Made by a program: the position numbers and the translations under genes. Source: an uncultured Candidatus Poseidoniales archaeon (GTDB lineage Archaea > Thermoplasmatota > Poseidoniia > Poseidoniales > Thalassarchaeaceae). From it: a stretch of DNA of 64,000 nt. The stretch lies in assembly GCA_902511005.1 (NCBI GenBank), contig CABXDN010000003.1:1-64000 (forward strand), in the 5' to 3' direction. The stretch's first letter is position 1, and each line of letters opens with the position of its first letter. Below the pieces are notes generated by a model. The model did not search any database, was not told the origin of the DNA, and saw only the letters and a program-made list of their open reading frames with translations. Below, in pieces: positions 44,207-55,100 of the stretch.

Positions 44207-44785
44207 ATGACATTGGCCTCAGGCCCACTTGTGCTGAAGAAAACTTTCATGCGCCAATACTGGCGTATTCAACAAAGTCAAACTCTTATCTCAATGGGAT
44301 TTTGGATTACCACGCTCACATTACTCATGTGGCCATACGTTAAGTGGCGATTTGATTCAGATACAGAAATGCTAGCCATTCCTATGACTTATTGGGGCCT
44401 TGGAGCAATTGCATTTTCAGTCTTAGCCATTGTCCTAATAATGGGATGGACATATGATGTATTTCTAGGACTGTGGCGAGAACATCTGACTGTAGTCCAG
44501 GAAAGAAACCCATTTACAACATACAAAGTAAACGCACCGTTTGGTATGTTATTGGCCCAAACTAATACAATACTGCGTAAATTATCTGAAGAAGATGAAG
44601 ACATAATCCGTCATTGTGATTTCGTAGATCGATGGCTTGAATGGAATTCCGAACAAGAAATATGGGCGAGAACCATGTCTTCTTGGAAAGAAATCGTCGG
44701 GGAAGAAGACCCATATTTATTCCACCTTAGTGAAGAATCTAGGAACAAATTAGAATCTGCCGCCGAAGAAATGCAAGATTTCTGA
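44207..44785 (+). CDS. Uncharacterised two-helix membrane protein
   Basis: A 192-residue protein with two hydrophobic helices (about residues 26-45 and 62-84) and a soluble, acidic C-terminal half (about 100-192) rich in Trp and Glu. No family is recognised. A cytoplasmic helical domain after a membrane hairpin is the simplest model. It sits between LX and cysQ on the same strand, with 19 bases to the cysQ start, so it may be co-transcribed with cysQ. Confidence 0.7.
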   Translation: MTLASGPLVLKKTFMRQYWRIQQSQTLISMGFWITTLTLLMWPYVKWRFDSDTEMLAIPMTYWGLGAIAFSVLAIVLIMGWTYDVFLGLWREHLTVVQERNPFTTYKVNAPFGMLLAQTNTILRKLSEEDEDIIRHCDFVDRWLEWNSEQEIWARTMSSWKEIVGEEDPYLFHLSEESRNKLESAAEEMQDF

Positions 44786-44804
44786 GTAACAGGGGGTATA
44801 AATT

Positions 44805-45596
44805 TTGGATTTAGAAAATATAGTACATATTGCTGAATTAGCGGGTGACGCAATTTTAGAAATATATAGTAAGCCAGAAACAATGAATATTCAGCATAAA
44901 GGCGACAATTCACCTTTGACTGCGGCCGATTTAGCGGCACATAACATAATTGTTAGAGAACTAAGAAAAATAGACAACACTCCAATTGTTTCAGAAGAAG
45001 GAAATGAAGGAGACCCAATGTCAAGCGATACTTGTTGGCTAGTGGACCCCCTAGACGGGACAAAAGAATTCATCAAAAGGAACGGAATGTTTACTGTGAA
45101 CATTGCCCTAATGCATCGTAGGAAAAACAGATGGAATCCAATTTTTGGAGTCGTTCACGCGCCTGTAACAAAAACAACATGGTTCGGTGGCACCCTAAAA
45201 CCTTCAGAAAGAAGAGGTTCTGATGGTTCTGGTTTAATGATGGTAAATCCATCCTCACCTCCTTCGCCAGTACGTCTTGTAGCCAGCGGAACACATCGAG
45301 GAGAGAAGGACGAAGAATTTGCTAAAACATTAGGGAATTACGATCTAGTAAGGATGGGTTCATCGTTGAAAGCGTGTATAGTTGCAGAAGGCTCAGCGGA
45401 TCTTTATCCTCGATTTGGGCCTACTTCTTGTTGGGATATCGCCGCAGCTCACGCAGTGGTATCAGGCGCTGGAGGTATTATAGTGGGGCCAACCGGAAAA
45501 ACATTAGATTATGACCTAGTAGAAAACGTCCTTAATCCTTATTTTCTTGTAGCAGCGGATGATAGATGGACTGAAGATTGGATATCTCAGCAATGA
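44805..45596 (+). CDS. cysQ: 3'(2'),5'-bisphosphate nucleotidase (CysQ-like)
   Basis: A 263-residue inositol-monophosphatase-fold enzyme. Metal-binding blocks are DNSPLTAADLAAHN, IVSEEGNEGD, WLVDPLDGTKEFI and TSCWDIAAAHAVVSGAGG. The WLVDPLDGTKEF form is typical of CysQ, which hydrolyses the 3'-phosphoadenosine-5'-phosphate left after PAPS is used. The start is TTG at 44805, supported by AGGGGGT at 44791-44797 just upstream. It precedes cysD-cysNC, and a hairpin lies between. Confidence 0.88.
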   Translation: MDLENIVHIAELAGDAILEIYSKPETMNIQHKGDNSPLTAADLAAHNIIVRELRKIDNTPIVSEEGNEGDPMSSDTCWLVDPLDGTKEFIKRNGMFTVNIALMHRRKNRWNPIFGVVHAPVTKTTWFGGTLKPSERRGSDGSGLMMVNPSSPPSPVRLVASGTHRGEKDEEFAKTLGNYDLVRMGSSLKACIVAEGSADLYPRFGPTSCWDIAAAHAVVSGAGGIIVGPTGKTLDYDLVENVLNPYFLVAADDRWTEDWISQQ

Positions 45597-45624
45597 CATT
45601 ATAGTCATTAATCCTATTCAATGA

Positions 45625-45645
45625 AGGCTTTACAAGCCTCTTTTC
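45625..45645 (+). terminator. Hairpin and T-tract after cysQ
   Basis: AGGCTT (45625-45630) and AAGCCT (45634-45639) form a perfect six-pair stem with loop TAC, followed by CTTTTC. It lies about 28 bases after the cysQ stop and 55 before cysD. It may end the cysQ transcript, making cysD-cysNC a separate unit. Confidence 0.45.
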
Positions 45646-45699
45646 AATAATGGCCTAAAACCCGTCGATGTGAAATAGCCCATATCTCACGCCACAGCC

Positions 45700-46593
45700 A
45701 TGTCTCACCTCGACGCATTAGAGGCGGAAGCAATCCATATCATGAGAGAGGTGGTTGCTGAGGCAGAAAATCCAGTTATGTTATACTCAATTGGTAAGGA
45801 CTCTTCAGTCATGCTTCATTTAGCGCGAAAAGCCTTCTATCCCGGCAAAATTCCATTTCCAATAATGCACATAGATACAATGTGGAAATTCTCAGAAATG
45901 ATTGAATTTAGAGACAAAACTGCTAAAGAATTAGATCTCGATTTAATAGTTCATATCAATCCAATAGGGAAAGAAATGGGGATGAACCCATTCACACATG
46001 GTTCATCTAAGCATACAGATATGATGAAAACACAAGGCCTGAAACAGGCATTAGATAAATATGAATTTGATGTAGCATTTGGTGGTGCCAGAAGAGATGA
46101 AGAAAAATCAAGAGCCAAGGAAAGAATTTTTTCGTTTAGAACATCAAAACACCGATGGGACCCCAAGAATCAACGGCCAGAGTTATGGAATATTTTTAAT
46201 TCGCGGAAGAACAAAGGAGAATCAATCAGAGTATTCCCTTTGTCTAATTGGACAGAGTTAGATATCTGGCAGTACATCCATTTAGAAAAAATACCAATAG
46301 TTCCACTATATCTTTCGAAAAAGAGGCCTGTTGTAGAAAGGGATGGAGTGCTAATACTCGTCGATGACGATAGGCTACCTCTAGAAGAGGGAGAAACTCC
46401 AATGATGAAAAGCGTTAGATTTCGAACATTAGGATGTTACCCTCTTTCGGGAGCAGTAGAATCTGAAGCCACAACATTGCCAAAAATAATTCAAGAAATG
46501 CTTCTCACCACAACGTCTGAAAGGCAAGGCAGAACTATCGATCATGATAGTAATGCATCTATGGAGAAAAAGAAACAAGAGGGGTATTTTTAA
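45700..46593 (+). CDS. cysD: Sulfate adenylyltransferase subunit 2
   Basis: A 297-residue PP-loop protein. The ATP loop is [20 protein letters not shown], followed by [12 protein letters not shown] and [20 protein letters not shown], all hallmarks of CysD. The C-terminus keeps [15 protein letters not shown]. With CysN it makes adenosine 5'-phosphosulfate from ATP and sulfate. This is the bacterial two-subunit type, unlike the single-chain Sat of many archaea. Its stop shares one base with the cysNC ATG. Confidence 0.95.
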   Translation: MSHLDALEAEAIHIMREVVAEAENPVMLYSIGKDSSVMLHLARKAFYPGKIPFPIMHIDTMWKFSEMIEFRDKTAKELDLDLIVHINPIGKEMGMNPFTHGSSKHTDMMKTQGLKQALDKYEFDVAFGGARRDEEKSRAKERIFSFRTSKHRWDPKNQRPELWNIFNSRKNKGESIRVFPLSNWTELDIWQYIHLEKIPIVPLYLSKKRPVVERDGVLILVDDDRLPLEEGETPMMKSVRFRTLGCYPLSGAVESEATTLPKIIQEMLLTTTSERQGRTIDHDSNASMEKKKQEGYF

Positions 46594-48485
46594 TGTCTCA
46601 TATCAGTAACTTAATCGCTACAGATATAGATTCTTATCTCAAATCGCACGAAGAAAAAAGTCTTTTGAGATTTATTACATGTGGTTCTGTAGATGATGGG
46701 AAATCAACACTAATTGGCCGAATGTTGTATGAATCTCATATGCTTTTTGATGATCAATTATCGTCTTTGAAAACAGATTCAAAGAAAATTGGAACACAAG
46801 GAGAAGAGATAGATTTCGCCTTACTAGTAGACGGTCTAGCAGCAGAAAGAGAGCAGGGCATAACAATAGATGTAGCATACAGATTCTTTTCAACAGATAA
46901 AAGAAAATACATTGTTGCAGATACACCCGGACACGAGGAATACACGCGCAATATGGCAACAGGAGCATCAACAGCCGATGTAGCAATTATATTGGTAGAT
47001 GCCGAGCAAGGAGTTTTGACTCAAACACGCAGACATTCATTCATTGTCTCTATGGTCGGTGTCAAGAATGTATTATTAGCAATCAATAAATTAGATTTAG
47101 TTGAATATTCTCAACAAGTTTATGATGACATTGTCTCCGAATATCGAGAGTTTGCAGATAGTGCATTGAACTTAGAATCTATAACTCCAGTTCCAATATC
47201 CGCATTGATGGGAGATAATGTAGTAAACAAGAGTGAAAACACCCCTTGGTTTAACGGACAAACAATAATGCAATATCTTGAAACGGTAGAAGTATCTAAT
47301 CAAAAAGCACTCCAATCATTTAGAATGCCAGTGCAATGGGTCAACAGGCCAAATTCAAAATTTAGAGGTTTTTCTGGATTAATTGCCAGTGGAGAGATAA
47401 ATACAGGAGATGAAGTCAGAATACTTCCTGGAGGCAATACCTCACACATCAAGAGCATAGTCACATGGGAAGGAGAACTTCCTAAAGCAAAAGTAGGAAA
47501 GTCTGTGACAATAACTCTTGAAGACGAAATAGATGTGTCAAGAGGGGATATAATAGCTCTATCTAGTGATCCTTGCGGAGAGGCCGATCAGTTTCAAGCA
47601 CGCATATTATGGATGAATAACGATGCAATGATGCCAGGTAGACAATATCTGTTAAAATCAAGTACACAATCTGCTACATTGACTTTAGGGAAATTAAAAC
47701 ATCGAATTGATGTAAATACTCTTGACCATCTACCTGCTAAAACATTAGAGCTTAATGAAATTGGAGTTTGTAATATATCTCTCGATAAGAGAATTGCTTT
47801 CGATTCTTATGATGATAACCAAACGATGGGGGGCTTCATTATCGTTGATCGACTATCAAATAATACAGTTGGCATGGGATTAATTGATTTCGCACTCCGT
47901 CGTTCAGAAAATATTCATTGGCAGAAAATGGATGTTTCACAAGATTCTCGCGCAGAACAAAAATCCCAGACTCCTCGGATAATATGGTTTACTGGATTAT
48001 CAGGTTCAGGTAAATCATCTATTGCAAATATTTTAGAAAAGAAATTACAATCGTTAGGTAAGCACACAATAACTCTTGATGGAGATAACATACGTCATGG
48101 TTTGAATCGAGATTTAGGGTTTACTGAAGCAGATCGAGTCGAAAATATTAGAAGAGTCGGAGAAGTTGCAAAATTAATGCTCAATAGTGGATTAATTTGC
48201 ATCACTTCCTTCATATCACCATTCGAATCTGAGCGTGCTATGGCGCGCTCATTAGTTTCTGAAAATGAATTTGTAGAAGTTTTTGTAGACACCCCTTTGT
48301 CTGTTTGTGAGGAAAGAGATGTCAAAGGATTGTATGCCAAGGCACGTTCCGGAGAAATACCAAATTTTACAGGAATATCATCTCCTTTTGAAGATCCAAA
48401 GAATCCTGAAATTAGAATAGACACTACAAAAATTTCTGCCGAAGAAGCGGCAAATCAGATTATTGAATTTATTACAAAGCAATAA
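46593..48485 (+). CDS. cysNC: Bifunctional sulfate adenylyltransferase subunit 1/adenylylsulfate kinase
   Basis: A 630-residue fusion (NodQ type). Residues about 20-440 are the GTPase CysN: P-loop [17 protein letters not shown], switch [21 protein letters not shown] and AINKLDLVE. Residues about 465-630 are the APS kinase Cys[49 protein letters not shown] and [16 protein letters not shown]. It drives APS formation by GTP hydrolysis and then phosphorylates APS to PAPS. Both active sites look intact. The ATG overlaps the cysD stop (TAATG). PAPS reductase and sulfite reductase are not in the window. Confidence 0.95.
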   Translation: MSHISNLIATDIDSYLKSHEEKSLLRFITCGSVDDGKSTLIGRMLYESHMLFDDQLSSLKTDSKKIGTQGEEIDFALLVDGLAAEREQGITIDVAYRFFSTDKRKYIVADTPGHEEYTRNMATGASTADVAIILVDAEQGVLTQTRRHSFIVSMVGVKNVLLAINKLDLVEYSQQVYDDIVSEYREFADSALNLESITPVPISALMGDNVVNKSENTPWFNGQTIMQYLETVEVSNQKALQSFRMPVQWVNRPNSKFRGFSGLIASGEINTGDEVRILPGGNTSHIKSIVTWEGELPKAKVGKSVTITLEDEIDVSRGDIIALSSDPCGEADQFQARILWMNNDAMMPGRQYLLKSSTQSATLTLGKLKHRIDVNTLDHLPAKTLELNEIGVCNISLDKRIAFDSYDDNQTMGGFIIVDRLSNNTVGMGLIDFALRRSENIHWQKMDVSQDSRAEQKSQTPRIIWFTGLSGSGKSSIANILEKKLQSLGKHTITLDGDNIRHGLNRDLGFTEADRVENIRRVGEVAKLMLNSGLICITSFISPFESERAMARSLVSENEFVEVFVDTPLSVCEERDVKGLYAKARSGEIPNFTGISSPFEDPKNPEIRIDTTKISAEEAANQIIEFITKQ

Positions 48486-48554
48486 TATCTCTGCAAAACA
48501 ACCTAATCGGAGATTCCGACGACTTCTTGACAGACGACAAACCCGCAAAGTCTG

Positions 48555-49085
48555 ATGAGTGCAGTCGACCAAGCGGAGTTACAGCGTATTGCACAACAAG
48601 TTGACCTCAATCGTAAAAGAATGGAATCTATTGAACAACAAATGAAACGCCTCGAACAAATAAGATTGGAACAGATGCAAACAATAGAAACATTGTCTGC
48701 AATACCTTCTACCGGAGCCAAAGGCGCTATGATACCACTTGGCGCAGGTGTACAAATTGTAGCCGATATTCCCGCTGAAGCAGGTGCAGTAATTGACATC
48801 GGGAGCAGAGTTCAAGCTGAAAAGCCTAGAGAGGAAGCGATAACAATACTCCAAAAAAGAACAGAAGAAGTATTAGGAATAATGAATAAGATGAAATCTG
48901 AATTCGATTCAATAGAAGAAACAACAATTTCTTTAGCCAATATTTTCAACAATCAGATAGCAACTCTACAGGCAGATACTACCCCTGTTGAAACGGAGCC
49001 AATAATCTCTCAGAAAACACCTGAACCAGTCAAAACCCCACGTAAGAAAAGGAAACGTGGCACAGAATTAACTCTTGATGATTAG
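48555..49085 (+). CDS. pfdA: Prefoldin alpha subunit
   Basis: A 176-residue chaperone subunit. An N-terminal coiled coil (about residues 5-48) and a C-terminal one (about 92-135) flank a beta-hairpin core (MIPLGAGVQIVADIPAEAG, VIDIGSRVQAEK). The tail of about 40 residues ends in a basic patch (RKKRKRG) and is longer than usual. Prefoldin holds unfolded proteins for the thermosome. It is eight bases upstream of ftsY on the same strand, the usual archaeal pairing. Confidence 0.88.
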   Translation: MSAVDQAELQRIAQQVDLNRKRMESIEQQMKRLEQIRLEQMQTIETLSAIPSTGAKGAMIPLGAGVQIVADIPAEAGAVIDIGSRVQAEKPREEAITILQKRTEEVLGIMNKMKSEFDSIEETTISLANIFNNQIATLQADTTPVETEPIISQKTPEPVKTPRKKRKRGTELTLDD

Positions 49086-49093
49086 GTGGTATC

Positions 49094-50368
49094 ATGGGAT
49101 TATTTGATAGATTTAAGAGACAGGCCAAAGAAGCAGTCGATACAAATAAAATAACCATTCAAGAAGGAACGCCTGAAGCAGATAGAATCATTCAGCAAAG
49201 AGAAGAGTTACTCGCATCAATTCAAAAATCTAAAGATGAGAAAATACAAAACTTTGACAGTGAAGAATCAGAACCAGAAAAAGAGCAGTGGGACGATTTT
49301 TCAGAAGAAACCCCCACAAATCCATTTTCGAAAGAAAAAGATAAAAAATCTAGAAAAATAGCCCAAAAAGCAGAGAAAAAAGAACGTTTAAATTCAATAA
49401 AAACACCAGAAAATAAGCCAATAGATAGAATGAAAACAACTACTGGGAGGACATTAGTAGCTACCGTTAAAAATTTTGAAATGGATGTTTCAGTTGCAAC
49501 CGTTAACAAAGGTGGCCAAATAATTCGAGGCGGCCCGGTTTTAGATGAAATTATATCTCAACTTGAAGAAGAGTTATTGCAATCAGATATGGGGCATTCT
49601 GCAGTTATGGAAGTAATCAATAGCCTCAAAATTAACCTAATAGGTTCGAGAATAGATACTCGTAAGGGTCTAGATAAAATTGTAGAAATGGTAGTCCGAA
49701 AATCTCTCCAAGATCTTCTTGAGGCAGGTTATTGGGACTTTGATAGAACAATTCAATCATTCGCAGTAGCGGATACGCCGGTTTCTATTATGATAGTCGG
49801 AGTAAACGGCACAGGAAAGACGACAACTACTGCAAAGATAGCTCACAGACTAACGGAGCAAGGTTACTCTGTAGTCTTAGCTGCCGCCGATACTTTCCGC
49901 GCCGGAGCAATAGATCAGCTCGCCGCTCATGCTGAAAGAATAGGAGTTAGATGTATCAAAAGTCAAAGAGGCGGAGATTCCGCAGCAATATCTAGAGATG
50001 CTATTGAAAGCGCCAAGGCCAAAGGTGATGATATAGTAATAATTGATACTGCAGGTCGGATGCAGAATAAAACTAATTTAATGGAAGAATTACGTAAAGT
50101 TCACAGAATAACTAAGCCAGACTTAGTAATATTTGTTGCAGATGCATTAGCTGGAAATGATGCAGTAACTCAAGCAAAAGAATTCCAGAGGATTTTAAAT
50201 TTTGACGGGGTTGCTCTATGTAAACTCGATACAGATGCCAAAGGCGGCGCTGCACTTTCTATAGCACATGCAACGGGCAGACCAATCGTTCTAGCAGGAG
50301 TCGGGCAAGAATATGTTGACTTGATGGATTTCGACCCGGAATGGTTCTTAGATTCTATCTTAGATTGA
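49094..50368 (+). CDS. ftsY: Signal recognition particle receptor FtsY
   Basis: A 424-residue SRP GTPase. The first 110 residues are acidic and lysine-rich, as expected of the membrane-binding A region. The NG domain follows: P-loop VGVNGTGKTTTTAKIAHRL, AADTFRAGAIDQLAAHAE, DTAGRMQNKTNLMEELRK, and LCKLDTDAKGGAALSIAHA. It docks ribosome-SRP complexes at the membrane so that exported proteins are inserted. It is coupled to pfdA. Confidence 0.96.
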   Translation: MGLFDRFKRQAKEAVDTNKITIQEGTPEADRIIQQREELLASIQKSKDEKIQNFDSEESEPEKEQWDDFSEETPTNPFSKEKDKKSRKIAQKAEKKERLNSIKTPENKPIDRMKTTTGRTLVATVKNFEMDVSVATVNKGGQIIRGGPVLDEIISQLEEELLQSDMGHSAVMEVINSLKINLIGSRIDTRKGLDKIVEMVVRKSLQDLLEAGYWDFDRTIQSFAVADTPVSIMIVGVNGTGKTTTTAKIAHRLTEQGYSVVLAAADTFRAGAIDQLAAHAERIGVRCIKSQRGGDSAAISRDAIESAKAKGDDIVIIDTAGRMQNKTNLMEELRKVHRITKPDLVIFVADALAGNDAVTQAKEFQRILNFDGVALCKLDTDAKGGAALSIAHATGRPIVLAGVGQEYVDLMDFDPEWFLDSILD

Positions 50369-50418
50369 ACCTTATGACCGCGTCGTTCATGTATAATGCC
50401 CCTTGTGTGCGGTTTGAA

Positions 50419-51057
50419 ATGTCCCGAGTTGCCCTAATCGTAGTGGCCAATTCTATCAACGAAGGAAGAATTCGAGACATAATGTCTCGTCGAGGTTGGG
50501 ACGTCGAAATTTGTCATGATGGCGATAAAGCAGTAGATGAGTATGTCCGAATAGAACCCGATCTAGTTTTTCTTAGCTTAGATTTACCGACTATGAACGG
50601 ACATGTCGTGGCCCTTGAAATGAGAGAGACGGACCCTTCGTCAAGAGTAGTTTTCGTTTCTAGTAAAGCGAGATTGTCCATGACTATGGATGCTGCATAT
50701 TCTTCCGGTGCAGTTGCAACACTTGTAACTCCTATAACATTCGATAGTATTGAAAGAAAATGGGAAGAAATCAATTCCGACATACCAGAAGCCCCGGGAC
50801 TTTCTGACTTAGACGCATTGTACCCAGATATAGAGGAACCAGAGCCAGAACTACCTCCATTACCCCCTCTTCCTTCATTGCCTCCTCCTTTAGTTATCGA
50901 TCCAATAGTAGTAAAGCCCAAGGCAAAGAAAAGAAGTAAATTGAAGATATTAATACTCACAATATTGGTTATTAGTGGCGCTCTTGGCATTGCAAATTAT
51001 CTAGATTATATTGATATTCAGGTATATCTAGATGAAGTTTCAAGACTCTTCGATTAA
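50419..51057 (+). CDS. Membrane-tethered pseudo-receiver domain protein
   Basis: A 212-residue protein with a CheY-like fold at residues 1-115. Alignment by eye of EPDLVFLSLDLPTMNG to the usual DLVLLDxxLPxMDG block puts Ser53 where the phosphate-accepting Asp belongs. The N-terminal acidic pair is replaced by Ala-Asn (LIVVANS), and the conserved Lys before Pro (TLVTPI) is Thr. It should not be phosphorylated. A proline-rich linker (PELPPLPPLPSLPPP) and a basic patch lead to a C-terminal membrane helix (about 175-193). The ATG at 50419 was chosen at the start of the first strand. It lies 51 bases after ftsY. Confidence 0.8.
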   Translation: MSRVALIVVANSINEGRIRDIMSRRGWDVEICHDGDKAVDEYVRIEPDLVFLSLDLPTMNGHVVALEMRETDPSSRVVFVSSKARLSMTMDAAYSSGAVATLVTPITFDSIERKWEEINSDIPEAPGLSDLDALYPDIEEPEPELPPLPPLPSLPPPLVIDPIVVKPKAKKRSKLKILILTILVISGALGIANYLDYIDIQVYLDEVSRLFD

Positions 51058-51273
51058 TAGCGCCGGCACCGAATCAACAAACACACTCCCTTCAGGTGCG
51101 CTTGTTAAGACTTCAACTTTAACAGAAGAATCTTCCAATAGAGACTCATCATTGTTCTCTAGCCGGTAATTTAACCGCCACCTTTTCAAAATTTCTCTAG
51201 CAATTATTATTAGAGTAAGTAAAGAAATACATGCTGCTACAAACCAATAAATGACATCCAGAATTAATGACAT
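51040..51273 (-). CDS. Small single-helix membrane protein
   Basis: A 77-residue protein with one N-terminal membrane helix (LDVIYWFVAACISLLTLIII), a basic stretch, and an acidic soluble tail. No family is recognised. Its 3' end overlaps the end of the pseudo-receiver gene by 18 bases, and its start abuts the pyrF stop on the same strand, so it is probably translated with pyrF. Confidence 0.6.
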   Translation of the reverse strand: MSLILDVIYWFVAACISLLTLIIIAREILKRWRLNYRLENNDESLLEDSSVKVEVLTSAPEGSVFVDSVPALLIEES

Positions 51274-52074
51274 TTATTGTCCTCGTTGAATTAAAGCATC
51301 CCAAGATGCTTCAGCATAGAGTTTTGCCGCAGCGCTCCTGTTTTCCGCCCTATGTATTCCCGAACCTACGATTATAATATCCGAACCAGACATAATACTA
51401 TCATGTGGATTACCATATCGTTGCCCCATTTTTCCTGCGCCACTATCTAAATTAATTCCAGGTGTCCAAATCATTTGTGCATCTCCTACTAAGTTCCTAA
51501 GTTTGGCGACATCATCCGCGGAACTTCCGTTTCCAATATATCCCAAAACATGTGGAGACGCTTTACCGGTTGCAATCGTTTCGAGAGTGTATTCATTGTG
51601 TAGTAAATTTCCACGACTCGACATCTGAGCTAATAGTAGGATACCTCCAATTCTTTCAACATCCGCCCACCCTGCAGCGATTCCATCGACAATATCGGGC
51701 CCTGAAATTCTATGCGCCGTTACAATATGTGCCCAAGATCGAATGTCATGAATTCCAGCCATTTGCTGCTGAGAAATGTTTCCAATATCTGCAAATTTTC
51801 GATCTTCAAATAACAATAAATCATGTTCTTCTGCTAATTTTGTCAAAACTGACCATTCTTCAGGATTGAAGTCCTGTATTAAATCTACATGAGTCTTCAA
51901 AACAGTAACATAAGGCCCAACTTCTTTGATTAAATTAATTAATTCTGAAATAGATGCCATATCTGCTGCCAAACAAACTAAAGATTTCTTTTTGACTGCA
52001 ATTTCCATTATCCGATGAGAGAGAGGATTTGCACAATTTTTCCAACGCATACCCCAGACTGCCTCAGGCTCCAT
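51274..52074 (-). CDS. pyrF: Orotidine 5'-phosphate decarboxylase
   Basis: A 266-residue TIM-barrel enzyme that forms UMP. The block LLLFEDRKFADIGN carries the catalytic Lys/Asp set and is characteristic of the eukaryote-like branch (URA3 type). TVLKTHVDLIQDF and WTPGINLDSGAGKMGQRYG, with IIIVGSGIH, are further matches. I chose the ATG at 52074; a GTG at 52086 is also possible. It is divergent from purL, and a short hairpin (52129-52141) lies between. Confidence 0.92.
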   Translation of the reverse strand: MEPEAVWGMRWKNCANPLSHRIMEIAVKKKSLVCLAADMASISELINLIKEVGPYVTVLKTHVDLIQDFNPEEWSVLTKLAEEHDLLLFEDRKFADIGNISQQQMAGIHDIRSWAHIVTAHRISGPDIVDGIAAGWADVERIGGILLLAQMSSRGNLLHNEYTLETIATGKASPHVLGYIGNGSSADDVAKLRNLVGDAQMIWTPGINLDSGAGKMGQRYGNPHDSIMSGSDIIIVGSGIHRAENRSAAAKLYAEASWDALIQRGQ

Positions 52075-52128
52075 CAGGCTAATCACACACTAGGGGTTTG
52101 TCAAGTCTTCGCCTAAAATGTTCTTTAC

Positions 52129-52141
52129 AGGCCTACGGCCT
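52129..52141. promoter_or_regulatory. Small inverted repeat between pyrF and purL
   Basis: AGGCC-TAC-GGCCT forms a five-pair dyad in the spacer between the divergent pyrimidine and purine genes. It could be an operator site or chance. Confidence 0.25.
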
Positions 52142-52197
52142 ACACCGCTTTGTTCATTGACGAGTTGCTACGGGGACAGTCTATAGGGTGCCGGAAT

Positions 52198-55100
52198 ATG
52201 GGGAGTCAGATGGAGATATATAATTTCGAAGTTACTACTCGTGACATAGAAGGATTGACTGATGCAAGGGGAGATTCAGTCAAATCGATGTTAGAGTCAG
52301 ACTATGGAGTACAAGTAAATAATGTGAGAGTTATTTTAGGCTATCAAGTCAAATCAGATATGTCTTTAGAGCAAGCAACTAGGTCTATTTATGATTTATT
52401 TGCAGATCCTATTATTGAAGTTGGAAATTTAGAAAACTCTCTTCTTGACAACAAGAACTTATTTTCTGAGGCGCCACAAATTGCAATAAAAGTGGGATTT
52501 AAACCAGGAGTTACAGATAATGCGGGCCAAGCCGGATTAGATGGTCTAAGAACAATTTTTCCAGAAATATCATCTGCTTCACAAGTAGCTACAGCAATGA
52601 CATACTTGTTCTGGGGAGTTCCCAGCGACATTTCTCCTAATTGGCTTTCTAGTAAACTACACAATCAAATGATTGAAAGATCTAGTATATCTGATAGCAA
52701 AGATTGTCAAAAATCAGTTTGGCCATCTTTGGATTTCCCTGAAAGGCCAAAGTTGACGCAAAAACCATCTGCAACAGTAAATCTTGAAGTCAGTGATGAG
52801 GAATTGATACAGATTAGTGAGAAAGGATTGTTGGCATTAAATCTCGAAGAAATGAAAGCAATTCAAGAGAATTATCGCGATCCAAAAGTACGTGCTGCGC
52901 GGGTTGAATTGGGATTGCCCGAGAAGGCACCTACAGATGCCGAATTAGAATGTCTTGCACAAACATGGTCTGAACATTGTTGTCACAAAATATTCGCATC
53001 AAAAATACATCATGTTGATTTTGAGACAGGTGAAGACGCGTACATAGATTCATTGTTCAAAACCCATATTATGAAACCGACATTAGACATTCAATCAGAA
53101 GTAAATTGGTTGCTTAGCATTTTTCACGATAATTCAGGAGTTATCGCTTGGAATGATGATTGGAGCCTTTGCATAAAAGCAGAGACACATAATTCACCCA
53201 GTGCATTAGATCCATTTGGTGGTGCAATGACTGGTATCGTAGGAGTTAACCGAGATATTCTAGGTACAGGACTGGGTGCAAGACCTATCGCTAATACAGA
53301 CGTCTTTTGTTTCGGCCCACCAGATTATTCGGGTCATATTCCTGAGGGACTATTCCACCCCTCTCGTGTATTCAGGGGCGTACATGCTGGCGTTAGAGCA
53401 GGAGGAAACGAATCAGGTATTCCTACCGTCAATGGCTCAATCGTATTCGATGAAAGATATCTTGGGAAGCCTTTGGTATATTGTGGAACGGTTGGTATTA
53501 TGCCGAGATTGTTACCTGATGGCCGAGAAAGTCACGAAAAAACTCCCCAGCCAGGTAATATAATTTACATGGTTGGAGGAAGAGTGGGTAGCGACGGGAT
53601 TCATGGAGCAACCTTTTCTAGTCTTGAATTAACTGAAGACAGCCCTTCTTCAGCAGTCCAAATAGGTGATCCAATTACTCAGAAGAAAATGATTGACATG
53701 GTTCTCGAAGCGAGGGATTTAGGATTAATCCAGGTCATTACAGATAATGGAGCAGGGGGCTTGTCTAGTAGTGTAGGCGAATTGGCAGAACTCACAGGAG
53801 GTGCAGATTTAGATCTCGCAGCGGTACCTTTGAAACAGCCCGGATTAAGTAAGTGGGAAATCTTAGTATCAGAATCCCAAGAAAGAATGACAATCGGAGT
53901 AAACCCGGAAGATTGTGAAAAATTTGAGAAACTAGCTCAATTACATGAAGTCGAAGCAACAGCAGTTGGAACATTTACTGATTCAGGCGCATTCGTAGTT
54001 CGTTTTGGAGACGAAACAGTAGCACATCTTCCAATTTCATTCTTGCATGACGGCTGTCCACAATTGCAGTTAGAATCTGAATGGCGAACGCCTGAACACG
54101 ATCCAATATTATTCCCAGATGTAAATCATATTGAAATGGGAGAGATTCTTTCGCGATTAATGGCTAGACCCAATGTAGCAAGTAAAGAATGGTGGGTTCG
54201 ATCTTATGATCACGAAGTTATAGCACAATCTGTAATCAAACCATTTTGTGGTGTTAATCATGATGCGCCTGGAGACGCAGCGGTAATTGCACCCATACAA
54301 GGAGGAACTCAAGGCGCAGTAATCTCCAATGGAATAGTGCCTCGATATTCAGATATTGATGCCTATGCCATGGCAGCAGCTAGCATAGACGAGGCTCTAC
54401 GTAATGCAGTATGCGTAGGGGTAGATTTAGAATTAATCGCTGGACTTGATAATTTTTGTTGGCCCGATCCAGTAGAATCAGCAAAAACTCCAGATGGAAG
54501 ATATAAATTAGCACAATTAGTTAGAGCAAATAGGGCATTAGATGAAGTATGTAGAGCATATAATTTACCATGTATAAGTGGCAAAGATTCTATGAAAAAT
54601 GATGCTACATTAGATGGTGAAAAAATCAGCGTACCTCCTACGCTTTTGTTCAGTTTAATTGGCAATCATTCAGATGTAAGAAAGGCAGTATCTAGTGACT
54701 TCAAACAAGTTGGAGACATGATATATCTTGTAGGAGAAACTCACCAAGAGTTAGGCGCTAGCGAATTAGCTTTCATGCTACGTGACGAATCAAATGGAGA
54801 GAGTGGAATCGGAGGCCGAGTTCCACAGATTGACACATCTAGGAATTTATCACTCTATCACAGTCTGACGAAAGCTATGTCAAATGAACTAGTTTCTAGT
54901 GCTCATGATTGTAGTGATGCCGGACTTGCGGCTGCAGTAGCAGAATGTTGTTTTGGTTGTGATTCAGGTGCCGATTTAGATATTTCAGATATATTCCATG
55001 CAGATATTAATTTGAATGACTGGGGTGCTCTATTCGGGGAGAGCCTTGGTAGGATTTTAGTTAGTGTAAAACCAGAAAACTCCGAAATTTTTGAGGCTTC

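Noticed and set aside
31768-48485. A single sulfur-metabolism island linking the TauE-type permease with the cys genes
   Set aside because: The two are 13 kb apart with many unrelated genes between, so no physical cluster exists.
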